Part shown: positions 27,632 through 36,463 of the stretch, piece after piece
Layout: each line of letters starts with the position of its first letter
How positions within the stretch are numbered: the stretch's first letter is position 1
DNA from: Streptomyces sp. SolWspMP-5a-2
GTDB taxonomy: Bacteria > Actinomycetota > Actinomycetes > Streptomycetales > Streptomycetaceae
DNA: 64,000 bases
Assembly (NCBI RefSeq): GCF_900091845.1
Contig: NZ_FMCI01000110.1
Location: 1-64,000 of the forward strand
Direction of reading: 5' to 3'
Made by a program: the position numbers and the translations under genes
Notes under the pieces: model-generated
What the model was told of the DNA's origin: nothing
The model's database searches: none
What the model saw: the letters and a program-made list of their open reading frames with translations, nothing else

Positions 27632-29212
27632 TCACTCCGGGTCGGACTCCGATTCCGATCCCATTTCTGGAACCTCCACGCCCCGCTTCGTCACCGTCAC
27701 GTACGTGTTCTCGACCACGCTGTTGATCTTCTGGAACATCGACCGTGCCCGGGTCTCCTCGCTTCCCAAGTCACCGTGGTCGTACTCGGGGAAGCCGATG
27801 TTGGAGACGTCGTCGGAGCGGAAGATCCCCGGGTGCACGTCCGGGTTCCCCGCGGGGTAGAGCGCCGCTGCGCACGACGGGCAGGGGCGCTTGGTTCCGC
27901 CGAGGTGATCCGGGGTGACGCCGCCGTTGCGAGCGGCGATCCGGCGCTCCGCGTGCAGACCGGGCTCGCCGTCCGTCGCCACCGTGACCCCGGTGGCCAG
28001 CGCGCCCTGGAGGGCCGGGAGGTTCAGGGGCGAGCTGGCCTGCGGTTTCACCTTCGTGTGCTGCCGGATGCCGCGGCCGTGTATCGCCTCCTGATTCCTG
28101 GGCTCGGTGGGAAGGCCCTTCTGGCGGGTGTCCTCGATCATGGTGCCCAGGACCTGAGCGCCGCTGGCCCTCGTGAACAGGCCCTGCATGTGCTCGTTCG
28201 ACCTGGCGTCGTTGGCCGCGACGAGGAGGCCGCCGTGCGTGCCGATGGCGGCCTGCACCTCCACGGGGTTCAGCCTCTGGTTCTGGAGATAGGTCTTGAC
28301 GGCTATCGACACCCGTCGAAGTTCCTTCACCTCCGGTGTTTCCGAGAAGGACCTGGGCCTCGAACGCTTCTTCGGCCGCTTCGACGCCGTGAAGTGGGTG
28401 ATGGTGTTGTCGCGTCCTTGCGTGCCGCTCAAGTCCCACTGGTTGGAACGGTCGAACTCTCCGTAGAGGAGGGTGATGAACCGCGCGCGGCTACCATCTC
28501 TGAAGTCCTGCTCAGTGACACCATCGTCGCCGAACTCGTCCGAGGAACTGCCCGGCGCACGCTGGACGTGGTGGGTCTGCGCCGCCTGGGGGTGTGCCGC
28601 CGACCGCGCCGGTGCGCGGCCATCGGTGTGCCGGTGCTCGCTCACCGGCTCGGACATCACCCGCCGCGCGGTGGCTTCGGCTTCGCGCTCGAAACGGTCG
28701 GACGGGTCGCTCACTCGCAGGCCGTGCCCGTTGTCCGTGCCAGCGACAGGGCCCCGGCGCTGCTGGACGACGTGGGTCAGCTCGTGGGCCAACGTGTGCT
28801 TGTCCGCGCCGCCTTCGCCGACGACGATGTGGCTTCCAGAGGCATAAGCACGGGCGCCGATCTCGCTCGCCGAGTGCCCGGCAGCGACATCCGAATGCAC
28901 GCGTACATCGCTGAAGTCCACACCCCCGAAACGGGCCTCCATCTCCGTGCGCAGCCGCTCGCCCAGCGGCTGCCCTGCCGAGCGAAGGACATCGTGCACC
29001 GCAGGCCGCGGCGCTGCCTGCTCGTGCCCCCGGCCTGTGCCGCGCCGCTCTGCGATCATCCGTGCCACCGCCGCGTTTCCGACGGTGCGTTGCAAGGACG
29101 CGACCACCTGAGCCGACATGCTCCCGACGGCGGGCTGCGCCCTTGCGGCGGTCTGTCGCGTCGGGTCAGGCAGGCTCCGTTGACCGTTCTCCGGCCGCTT
29201 CTTGGCGCGCAT
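27632..29212 (-). CDS. DUF4157 protein with C-terminal deaminase-like toxin domain
   Basis: This 526-aa protein has two recognisable parts. Residues about 70-152 are a DUF4157 (eCIS-core) domain, LRTEMEARFGGVDFSDVRVHSD...AYASGSHIVVG, ending in the zinc-protease-like HELTHVV motif (HELTH 143-147). Residues about 410-470 carry a cytidine-deaminase-fold signature: HAE (420-422) followed 22 residues later by PCPSC (443-447). The linker is Arg/Ser/Gln-rich. DUF4157 proteins are often effectors of extracellular contractile injection systems or other secreted polymorphic toxins. The combination suggests a delivered nucleic-acid or nucleotide deaminase. No immunity gene is obvious beside it. Confidence 0.82.
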   Translation of the reverse strand: MRAKKRPENGQRSLPDPTRQTAARAQPAVGSMSAQVVASLQRTVGNAAVARMIAERRGTGRGHEQAAPRPAVHDVLRSAGQPLGERLRTEMEARFGGVDFSDVRVHSDVAAGHSASEIGARAYASGSHIVVGEGGADKHTLAHELTHVVQQRRGPVAGTDNGHGLRVSDPSDRFEREAEATARRVMSEPVSEHRHTDGRAPARSAAHPQAAQTHHVQRAPGSSSDEFGDDGVTEQDFRDGSRARFITLLYGEFDRSNQWDLSGTQGRDNTITHFTASKRPKKRSRPRSFSETPEVKELRRVSIAVKTYLQNQRLNPVEVQAAIGTHGGLLVAANDARSNEHMQGLFTRASGAQVLGTMIEDTRQKGLPTEPRNQEAIHGRGIRQHTKVKPQASSPLNLPALQGALATGVTVATDGEPGLHAERRIAARNGGVTPDHLGGTKRPCPSCAAALYPAGNPDVHPGIFRSDDVSNIGFPEYDHGDLGSEETRARSMFQKINSVVENTYVTVTKRGVEVPEMGSESESDPE

Positions 29213-29562
29213 GCAGGGACGACCCTCCTCACGGCTTGGTACTCCTCCTCTGTACAGAAGAGGAAGCCGTCCGGGAAAGGTACGGACGGGCAGCCCCGGG
29301 GGCAGAATGGACCGCCCTTCTCCTCACCGAGGCCGACGGCATCGGGTACGAGCGCCTGCGGTGGCACCGCACAGTGACAAGGTTGCCTCCCCCCTCTCGG
29401 TCCCCGTGGACGGTCCGGTCAGGACTTTCCGCCGCAATACCCGCTGATCCGCGAGTTCGCCCAAGAGAGGAGCACGTCGAGCGGCACCGGCGGCGGCGCG
29501 AGGAGCGGGAGGACCGCCGCTTCGGCGACCGTTGAGGGTCCGCTCCCCGCGTGCCCCGCGTC
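29213..29562. other. Intergenic region, no gene recognised
   Basis: About 350 bp lie between two minus-strand genes. It must hold the promoter of the DUF4157 gene, with GAGGAGGG just before its ATG. Reading frames here show no family features or ribosome sites, and no immunity-type small ORF is convincing. Confidence 0.45.
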
Positions 29563-30903
29563 CTACAGCTCCGCCGGGGCGGAGCCCTTCAGGCTGGTGA
29601 GGTCGAACGTCTGGGCCATCCGCGCGTAGCCCCTGTCGCTGGGGTGGAGGTGGTCACCCGAGTCGTACTCGGGGCGCAGCCTGCGCGGGTCGAAGGGGTC
29701 GCGCAGCGCCTGGTCGAAGTCGACGACCTGGTCGAAGACCTTCCCCGACCTGATCACGGCGTTGACCTGGCGGCGGACGTTCTCGCGGGCCGGGGTGTAG
29801 CCGCGGTGGCCCTGGAACGGCATGAGGGTCGCGCCGATCACCTTGATGCCGCGGGCGTGCGCCTGGCGGACCAGGGAGCGCAGCCCGGTGACGATGGCGT
29901 TCGGGTCGGCGAGCTGCGGGTTGCGCAGGATGTCGTTGACGCCCAGGTCGATGACGACGACCTTCACGTTGGTCCGGCCGAGGACGTCGCGGGAGAAGCG
30001 GCCGAGCCCGTTCTGGTTGTCGGCGGGGCGGCCGAGGCCGTCGGCGAGGATCTGGTTGCCGCTGATGCCCTCGTTGACGACGCTGTAGCGGGGCAGGTCG
30101 GTGCCGGACTCGATCGCCGTGCGCAGCCGCTCGGAGAGGACGTCGGGCCAGCGGTGGTTGGCGTTGAGGGTGGAGGTGATGCCGTCGGTGAGCGAGTCGC
30201 CGAAGGCGACCAGGGTGCCCTCGGAGTCGTTGCTCAGCACGTCGAGCGAGGTCAGGTACCGCCAGTACGGGGTCTGCTCGGTGTACCCGGCGCCGGTGAC
30301 GTCCTCGGTGAGGTCGCCCTGGCCGAGGTAGGAGAGCTGGCGGGCGTGCGGGTGGTAGGTGACCGGGCCCGAGGCGGTGGGGGAGTAGGTGGTGACGAGG
30401 AGGTCGCTGTCGTGCGGGACGAGCAGCCGCACCGCGTCGCTGAGCACCTGCTGCCCGGCCGGGACGACGACCGCGGTGCTGCCGTCGAAGGTCAGCCGCC
30501 GCATGGTCTCCGGGGCGGCGGAGGCGGTGCCGGTGCGGGCGGCGACGGCGATGGTGGCGTGTCCGATGGTCAGCGCCGACTGGCCGTAGAGGTTGGAGAA
30601 GGTGACGCGGGCGCTGCTGCCGCCGATGCCGGTGTGCACGACGTTGCGGACCGAGCGCCCCGCGTAGCCCTCGGTCTCGGTGCCGGGTTCGGCGCCCGCC
30701 GGGGAGGCGGACCAGGCGCCGACCCAGGTGCCGGTGGAGGCGGGTGCGGCGGAGTTGTGGGGCCTGCCGCCTCTGGTGAGGCTGCTCCTGCTGGTGTCGC
30801 CACCGTCGTCCTTCGCCGCTGCCCCTGCGTATATGGCGGCCGACAGGCCCACGACCAGCGCGATGATCGCGGAAAGCAGGGCATAACCGTGACGCCTGGT
30901 CAT
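29563..30903 (-). CDS. Secreted SGNH/GDSL hydrolase
   Basis: This 446-aa esterase/lipase-like hydrolase has an N-terminal membrane/signal segment (YALLSAIIALVVGLSAAIYAGAAA). A beta-rich N-domain of about 180 residues precedes the SGNH domain: block I FGDSLTDGITS (catalytic Ser), block II NEGISGNQIL, block III GVNDIL and block V SGDHLHPSDRGY (Asp/His). It is likely exported and acts on acyl esters outside the cell. It is divergent from the DUF445 gene. Confidence 0.93.
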   Translation of the reverse strand: MTRRHGYALLSAIIALVVGLSAAIYAGAAAKDDGGDTSRSSLTRGGRPHNSAAPASTGTWVGAWSASPAGAEPGTETEGYAGRSVRNVVHTGIGGSSARVTFSNLYGQSALTIGHATIAVAARTGTASAAPETMRRLTFDGSTAVVVPAGQQVLSDAVRLLVPHDSDLLVTTYSPTASGPVTYHPHARQLSYLGQGDLTEDVTGAGYTEQTPYWRYLTSLDVLSNDSEGTLVAFGDSLTDGITSTLNANHRWPDVLSERLRTAIESGTDLPRYSVVNEGISGNQILADGLGRPADNQNGLGRFSRDVLGRTNVKVVVIDLGVNDILRNPQLADPNAIVTGLRSLVRQAHARGIKVIGATLMPFQGHRGYTPARENVRRQVNAVIRSGKVFDQVVDFDQALRDPFDPRRLRPEYDSGDHLHPSDRGYARMAQTFDLTSLKGSAPAEL

Positions 30904-31090
30904 GCGGTGCGTGTCTCCTCGAGCGAACGGGAGCCCCAGGCTCCGATGTGATCATCCCATGATGCGTCATGAGATGAGGGGTAGTGGAACAGGACCCCCC
31001 ATTGGGTCACCGGAGTTCACGGATGAGCTCCCCCTCCAGCATGACGCGGGGAACTCCTGTTCCGTTCCAGTAGTCGGTCAGGAAGGGACA

Positions 31091-32506
31091 ATGTGTGCAC
31101 GAGATCACGAACGGGTGGAGCGGATGGAACGCACGGAACCAGATCAAACCGGTGCAGGTGAGCAGGGCGGCACGGACGGCGGGCGCCCCGGCGGCCCCGC
31201 GCCCGGCGGCCGGGACGGCGCCGCCCCGGCCCCCGTCCGCACGATGACGACGTTCAGCGCGGCCGACGAGGAGAAGCAGCGCGGGGTGCGCCGCATGAAG
31301 CTCACGGCGACCGGCCTGCTGCTGTTCGTCGCGCTCGTCTACGTCGTCGCGAAGTGGGCGCAGAACTCCGGCGCGGGCGCCTGGGCGGGGTACGTCGCCG
31401 CCGCGGCCGAGGCCGGCATGGTCGGCGCCCTGGCCGACTGGTTCGCCGTCACGGCCCTCTTCCGGCACCCGCTCGGCCTGCCCATCCCGCACACCGCGAT
31501 CATCCCGACCAAGAAGGACCAGCTCGGCGTCTCCCTGGGCGAGTTCGTCGGCGAGAACTTCCTCTCCGAGGACGTCGTGCGCGGGCGGCTGCGGGCCGTC
31601 GGCATCGGCGGCAGGCTCGGCACCTGGCTCGCCGACCCCGAGCACGCGGACCGCGTCACCGCCGAGCTGTCGGCGGCGCTCCGGGGCGCCCTGACGGTGC
31701 TGCGCGACTCCGACGTCCAGGCCGTGGTCGGCGAGGCGATCACCCGCAGGGCCGACGCCCAGGAGATCGCGCCCGGCATCGGCAAGATGCTGGACCGGGT
31801 CGTCGCCGACGGCGGCCACCGCAGGGTCGTCGACCTGGTCGTCGCCCGCGCGCACGACTGGCTCGTCCTCCACGACGAGCAGGTCATGGACGCCGTCCAG
31901 GGCGGCGCCCCCGGCTGGACCCCGCGCTTCGTGGACAAGCGGGTCGGCGAGCGCGTCTACAAGGAGCTGCTGCGCTTCGTCACCGAGATGCGCGACATGC
32001 CCACCCACCCCGCGCGCGGCGCCCTCGACCGCTTCCTGGCCGACTTCGCCACCGACCTCCAGTCCGACACCGAGACCCGCGCCCGGGTCGAGCGGCTCAA
32101 GACCGAGGTGCTGGGCCGCGGCGAGGTCCAGGACCTCATCGCGTCCGCCTGGACGGCCGTACGGTCCATGATCGTCTCGGCGGCCGAGGACGAGCGCAGC
32201 GAACTGCGGCTGCGGGTGCGGGCCTCGCTGCTCTCCCTGGGCGCCCGGATGGCCCACGACGCCAGGCTCCAGGCCAAGGTGGACGGCTGGGTGGAGGGCG
32301 CCGCGGTCTACGTCGTCACCACCTACCGGGGCGAGATCACGTCCCTCATCACGGACACCGTGGCGGGCTGGGACGCCGAGCACACCACCCGGAAGATCGA
32401 GGCGCACATCGGCCGCGACCTGCAGTTCATCCGGATCAATGGCACGGTGGTGGGATCACTGGCGGGACTGCTGATCTATACGGTGTCACGGGCGCTGGGG
32501 GCGTAG
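31091..32506 (+). CDS. DUF445 family membrane protein
   Basis: This 471-aa protein has an ATG chosen by the adjacent AGGAAGGG. After a roughly 45-residue acidic/Gly-rich N-terminus, MKLTATGLLLFVALVYVVAKWAQ gives TM1. AGYVAAAAEAGMVGALADWFAVTALFRHPLGLPIPHTAIIP is the DUF445 hallmark (GALADWFAVxALFRHPLGLPIPHTAIIP). A long helical region follows, then a C-terminal TM helix (GTVVGSLAGLLIYTVSRAL). The family is a conserved envelope protein of unknown function (YjiN-like). Confidence 0.92.
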   Translation: MCARDHERVERMERTEPDQTGAGEQGGTDGGRPGGPAPGGRDGAAPAPVRTMTTFSAADEEKQRGVRRMKLTATGLLLFVALVYVVAKWAQNSGAGAWAGYVAAAAEAGMVGALADWFAVTALFRHPLGLPIPHTAIIPTKKDQLGVSLGEFVGENFLSEDVVRGRLRAVGIGGRLGTWLADPEHADRVTAELSAALRGALTVLRDSDVQAVVGEAITRRADAQEIAPGIGKMLDRVVADGGHRRVVDLVVARAHDWLVLHDEQVMDAVQGGAPGWTPRFVDKRVGERVYKELLRFVTEMRDMPTHPARGALDRFLADFATDLQSDTETRARVERLKTEVLGRGEVQDLIASAWTAVRSMIVSAAEDERSELRLRVRASLLSLGARMAHDARLQAKVDGWVEGAAVYVVTTYRGEITSLITDTVAGWDAEHTTRKIEAHIGRDLQFIRINGTVVGSLAGLLIYTVSRALGA

Positions 32507-32559
32507 TCCCTCCGCTCGGGGGCATCCGGCAGGGGTTCCGCTCAATGAGGAGGGAGCCC

Positions 32560-34017
32560 ATGACCGAGACGCGGGCCGAGCGCGGCCACACCCTCACCAC
32601 CGACATCCCGGCACGCCTGGACCGTCTGCCCTGGTCGCGCTGGCACTGGACGATCGTCATCGGCCTCGGCACGGTGTGGATCCTCGACGGCCTGGAGGTC
32701 ACGGTCGTCGGGAACATCGCCGGCCGGCTCTCCGAGCCGGGCAGCGGGCTGTCCATCAGCTCCGGCCAGATCACCGGCATCGCCGCCGCCCTGTACGTGG
32801 CGGGTGCCTGCACGGGCGCCCTCTTCTGGGGGCGCCTGACGGACCGGTGGGGCCGCAAGAAGCTGTTCATGATCACGCTGGCGGTCTACCTCGTGGCGAC
32901 GGCGCTCACCGCGGTGTCGTTCTCCAGCTGGTGGTTCTTCCTCTTCCGCTTCCTCACCGGCTTCGGCATCGGCGGCGAGTACGCGGCCATCAACTCCGCC
33001 ATCGACGAGCTGATCCCGGCGAAGTACCGCGGCCGGGTCGACCTCGCCATCAACGGCAGCTTCTGGGCGGGGGCGGTGATCGGCTCGCTGCTGGCGATCC
33101 TCGCCCTCAACGAGTCGGTCTTCCCCAAGGACCTCGGCTGGCGGCTGACGTTCGCGCTCGGCGCGGTCCTCGCCTCGGTGATCCTCCTGGTCCGCAGGCA
33201 CGTCCCGGAGAGCCCGCGCTGGCTGCTGATCCACGGGCGGGAGGCGGAGGCCGAGGAGATCGTCACGTCCATCGAACGCAAGGTGGAGGCGGAGACCGGC
33301 ACGGCCCTGCCGCGCCCCGAGTCGCAGATCACCATCCACCAGCGCGGCAGCGTCGGCTTCGGCGAGATCGCCCGCACGGTCTTCTCCACCTACCGCAAAC
33401 GGGCGGTGCTCGGCTTCTCCCTCTTCATCGGCCAGGCGTTCCTCTACAACGCGATCACCTTCGGCTTCGGCGCGATCCTGACCACGTTCTACGACGTCCC
33501 GACCGGCAACACCGGCTACTACTTCGCCGTCATCGCCGTCGGCAACTTCTTCGGCCCCCTCCTGCTGGGCAAGCTGTTCGACTCGGTGGGCCGCCGGATC
33601 ATGATCTCCTCGACGTACCTGCTCTCGGGCGTGCTGCTGTTCGGGACGGCCTGGCTCTTCGACCGAGGCTCCCTGGACGCGACGACCCTGACGGCCTGCT
33701 GGTGCGTGGTCCTGTTCTTCGCCTCCGCGGGGGCGTCCAGCGCCTACCTCACGGTCTCGGAGATCTTCCCGATGGAGACGCGGGCGATGTCCATCGCGTT
33801 CTTCTACGCCCTCGGCACGGCCGTCGGCGGCATCAGCGGCCCGCTGGTCTTCGCCGACCTCACGGAGTCGGGCGTGGTCGGCGACACGGTCCTGGCCTTC
33901 CAGATCGGCGCGGGCCTGATGTGCGCGGCGGGCCTGGTGGCGGCCTTCCTCGCGGTGAAGGCGGAACGCCGCGCCCTGGAGGACGTGGCGAGGCCGCTGT
34001 CGGAGGTGGGGTCCTAG
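32560..34017 (+). CDS. MFS transporter, sugar-porter/SP-like family
   Basis: This 485-aa 12-helix MFS protein starts at the ATG after GAGGAGGG. The motif-A loop GRLTDRWGRKKLFM lies between TM2 and TM3. RFLTGFGIGGEYAAINSAIDELIPAKYRGR is the typical SP/metabolite-H+ symporter segment, and VPESPRWLLIHGR is the PESPR motif after TM6. GKLFDSVGRRIMI is the second motif A. The substrate is likely a small organic acid or sugar but cannot be fixed from sequence. Confidence 0.92.
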   Translation: MTETRAERGHTLTTDIPARLDRLPWSRWHWTIVIGLGTVWILDGLEVTVVGNIAGRLSEPGSGLSISSGQITGIAAALYVAGACTGALFWGRLTDRWGRKKLFMITLAVYLVATALTAVSFSSWWFFLFRFLTGFGIGGEYAAINSAIDELIPAKYRGRVDLAINGSFWAGAVIGSLLAILALNESVFPKDLGWRLTFALGAVLASVILLVRRHVPESPRWLLIHGREAEAEEIVTSIERKVEAETGTALPRPESQITIHQRGSVGFGEIARTVFSTYRKRAVLGFSLFIGQAFLYNAITFGFGAILTTFYDVPTGNTGYYFAVIAVGNFFGPLLLGKLFDSVGRRIMISSTYLLSGVLLFGTAWLFDRGSLDATTLTACWCVVLFFASAGASSAYLTVSEIFPMETRAMSIAFFYALGTAVGGISGPLVFADLTESGVVGDTVLAFQIGAGLMCAAGLVAAFLAVKAERRALEDVARPLSEVGS

Positions 34018-34157
34018 GAGCCGTCAGCGGGCGGCTCTGAGGCGGTGCGGGAGGCGCACGCGTGGGCGGGCGGACGGGTCGACGGCTGGATGTGCGGAAG
34101 GACCGATGCGGTGAAGGGGCCGGCTCAGGTGCCGATGACGAGGAGAAGACCGGGGCG

Positions 34158-34517
34158 ATGACCGTACGCAGAGTGGTGCCGGACATCAGGGTGGGGTCCG
34201 AGGAGGAGATGCGGGCGAGCAAGGACTTCTACGCCACGCTGGGCCTGGAGGAGGCGATGGACCTGGGCTGGGTGTCGACGCTGGCGTCACCGTCGAACCC
34301 CACGGCGCAGATCACCTTCTCCCTGCGGGACCGCACGGCACCCGTGGACCCGGACCTGAGCGTGGAGGTGGCGGACGTGGACGAGGTCTACGCCCGCTGC
34401 CGCGCCCGGGGAGCGGAGATCGTGCACGACCTCCGTGACGAGGAGTGGGGAGTACGCCGCTTCTTCGTCCGGGACCCGACGGGGAGGGTGGTGAACGTGG
34501 TGTCGCACCGGGGGTGA
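34158..34517 (+). CDS. VOC family (glyoxalase-like) protein
   Basis: This 119-aa single-domain vicinal-oxygen-chelate protein has the ATG downstream of GGGGCG. Strand-helix pattern: VVPDIRVGSEEEMRASKDFYATLGLE, then AQITFSLRD, LSVEVADVDEVYARCRARGAEIVHDLRDEEWGVRRFFVRDPTGRVVNVV. The last segment is the usual VOC ending. The family includes glyoxalases, dioxygenases and antibiotic-binding proteins; no specific activity is indicated. Confidence 0.9.
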   Translation: MTVRRVVPDIRVGSEEEMRASKDFYATLGLEEAMDLGWVSTLASPSNPTAQITFSLRDRTAPVDPDLSVEVADVDEVYARCRARGAEIVHDLRDEEWGVRRFFVRDPTGRVVNVVSHRG

Positions 34518-34581
34518 CGGGCACTCGGGGGAGTGAGGGCGAGGGGGAGTGGGACGGGCCCGAGTTCGTCACCCGCGGCGG

Positions 34582-34765
34582 TCGGCTCCGGTGACGGTGG
34601 CAGCGGGACGGGCTCCGGTGTCAGCCACGGCGGTCGGTGACGGTGGCAGCGGGACGGGCTCCGGTGTCAGCCGCGGCGGTCGGTGACGGTGACAGCGGGA
34701 CGGGCTCCGGTCTCACCCGCGGCGGTCGGTGACAGTGACAGCGGGACGGGCCCGGGGTGTCACCC
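34582..34765 (+). repeat. 46-bp tandem repeat, about four copies
   Basis: The unit GGTGACGGTGGCAGCGGGACG-GGCTCCGGTGTCAGCCGCGGCGGTC starts at 34590, 34636, 34682 and 34728, an exact 46-bp period. Copies differ at a few positions and the last is truncated. No gene is seen; it abuts the 3' end of the small membrane protein gene. Confidence 0.85.
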
Positions 34766-35062
34766 GTGCCGGTCGGCGACGGCCCAGGAGGCGAGAGCGA
34801 CGGCGCCGGTGACCCCGAACACGGCGGGCCAGGCGCCGACCTTCTTCGCGAGGGGATGGGAGACCCCGAAGGCGACGAGGTACCCGGCGGTGAGCGCCCC
34901 GGCGGCCCTGACCCCGGCCCGCTGCCGCCACTGCCACGCGGCGGCGGCCCCACCGAGGGCGAGCACACCTCCACCGAGTTCCCGCCGCCCGCTCCACCGG
35001 GCGACGCCATAACCACCGATGAGCCCGACGGAGGCTACGAGGGCGGTGGGGATCTTGGGCAT
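34760..35062 (-). CDS. Small hydrophobic membrane protein, hypothetical
   Basis: This 100-aa protein has an ATG at 35062. Three or four hydrophobic segments are separated by short basic loops (MPKIPTALVASVGLIGGYG, VLALGGAAAAWQWRQRAG, ALTAGYLVAFGVSHPLAKKVG, WPAVFGVTGAVALASWAVADRHG). I do not recognise a functional family. A decayed copy of its 3' half lies 3.4 kb away at 38194-38334. Confidence 0.65.
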   Translation of the reverse strand: MPKIPTALVASVGLIGGYGVARWSGRRELGGGVLALGGAAAAWQWRQRAGVRAAGALTAGYLVAFGVSHPLAKKVGAWPAVFGVTGAVALASWAVADRHG

Positions 35063-35188
35063 GGGGGTCTCCTGGATCACAAAAAACATCCGACTCCAGG
35101 CATTGTCCCTCTCGCCTGGCCGCATCCCCGGCAGTCGCCATGCTCGCTGAAGCCGGGCGGCCAGACCCGCAGCACAGCCGACGTGAGG

Positions 35189-35731
35189 TCAGACGTCCCT
35201 CCAGAAGGCCAACGCCTGCCTGATGAGTTCCTCGGCGGCGTCCCCGTAGCAGGCGGCGGCGCTCAGCGCGCCGAACGCCTTCTCATGCAGGTCCACTTCA
35301 GCAGGGTCAACGATGTCGACGCTGCCCGACACGAGTTCGTAGTGAGCGCGGCCATCACCGTGGAGGTTGAACCCTGGTGCGGGCACGCACGCCACCTCGG
35401 CGGCACGTGGCAGGACCCCGAGCGAGAGAGAGGGCAGACCGATGTCCCGCAGGAGCCGTTCCAACTGCTCTGTCATCACCTTCGGCCCACCGATGTCGGT
35501 GTAGAGGGCCTGCTCACCGAGGACCACGTCGTAGTGGTGCTCGCCGTCGTAGAGCACCTGCTGCCGCTCCATGCGCTTGGCCGCTCCAGCGGCTACGTCG
35601 TCCGGCACATCGAGGAACGCCACGACGCGCCGCAGGACGATGGTTGCGTACGCTTCCGTCTGGAGGGTGCCCCAGACCATGGCGGGGACGTATCCCTTGC
35701 CTCGGGGAGTCTCGCGGTACCAGCCGTTCAC
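35189..35731 (-). CDS. DUF5753 domain protein lacking an HTH
   Basis: This 180-aa product starts from a GTG that overlaps the upstream stop (GTGA) with AGGAGGAG just before it; a longer in-frame form could start at 35794. It contains the DUF5753 signature YVPAMVWGTLQTEAYATIVL and RQQVLYDGEHHYDVVLGEQALY, the C-terminal ligand/partner domain of Streptomyces XRE (Scr1-type) regulators. The N-terminal helix-turn-helix that normally precedes it is missing. It ends EELIRQALAFWRDV. Probably a partner-type or degenerate regulator. Confidence 0.75.
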   Translation of the reverse strand: MNGWYRETPRGKGYVPAMVWGTLQTEAYATIVLRRVVAFLDVPDDVAAGAAKRMERQQVLYDGEHHYDVVLGEQALYTDIGGPKVMTEQLERLLRDIGLPSLSLGVLPRAAEVACVPAPGFNLHGDGRAHYELVSGSVDIVDPAEVDLHEKAFGALSAAACYGDAAEELIRQALAFWRDV

Positions 35732-36351
35732 CTCCTCCTGTGCGACTGCTGTGCCGGTGGAGAGTCGCTGGCGCCAAGCGTGTGATGCGTGCATGGATCC
35801 TCCCGAAGCCGCTGATGTCCCGCGTCGATCAACTCCCGTACCGCCTGCGGTCGGCAGAGGTCACCGTCATAGCGCGGCAGTACAGCCCAGTAGGTTCCTG
35901 GTGGCCCTTGGCGGCCGAGAGAAGGAACCCCAAGACAGGTCTCGCCTTCCAGACAAGGTGCCAACTCGTCGCGATCCCAGACCAGTCCGGCGTGCCACTG
36001 GATGAGCGCGTAGTAGGTGGGTCCTGCGACACGGTGGTCGTGGATCACCGGACCCCGAAGGCGCAGGGAGAGCGCGACGGCTACGACGAACGGGTCGTCG
36101 GACCCCACGGCCGCGTACACCAGGGCGCCCGTGAGTCGGACCGCTGCGAACTGTCGTCCAAGAGGCAGAAGGGCCACGCCTTGGTTCGACCACTCGGCCC
36201 GAGCCTGTCCGGGAACGGGATGCGCTCGTGAGAGCCACTCGATGATCGCTTGCTCGGTGGCTCGGTCGATTCGGCTTCTGTCGTCTCCGTACCTTTCGTC
36301 GCTCAGATCGCTTGCCGCACGCGCGTCGCGCTGGGGATCTCCAGTGACCAT
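35728..36351 (-). CDS. Conserved actinobacterial hypothetical protein
   Basis: This 207-aa soluble protein has recognisable conserved phrases: ATEQAIIEWLSRAHPVP, GPVIHDHRVAGPTYYALIQWHAGLVWD and PGTYWAVLPRYDGDLCRPQAVRELI. Homologues are frequent beside XRE/DUF5753 regulators in Streptomyces (recalled, not searched), but no activity is known. The start ATG at 36351 is only 112 bp from the divergent HTH/TPR regulator. Its 3' end is translationally coupled to the DUF5753 gene. Confidence 0.7.
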   Translation of the reverse strand: MVTGDPQRDARAASDLSDERYGDDRSRIDRATEQAIIEWLSRAHPVPGQARAEWSNQGVALLPLGRQFAAVRLTGALVYAAVGSDDPFVVAVALSLRLRGPVIHDHRVAGPTYYALIQWHAGLVWDRDELAPCLEGETCLGVPSLGRQGPPGTYWAVLPRYDGDLCRPQAVRELIDAGHQRLREDPCTHHTLGASDSPPAQQSHRRR

Positions 36352-36463
36352 GTGCCGATCATCCTGTTGCGCAGAGTGACGGAGCCAGGTCGCGGTGCGG
36401 CCATCCTCGGCCACGTGACGGCCATGACGGAAGAAGTGCCGCTGCACAGGCCAGACTGAACGC

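Noticed and set aside
28425..29535. A toxin immunity gene next to the DUF4157-deaminase gene
   Set aside because: The short frames here are shadows of the toxin gene or lack ribosome sites; none resembles an immunity protein.
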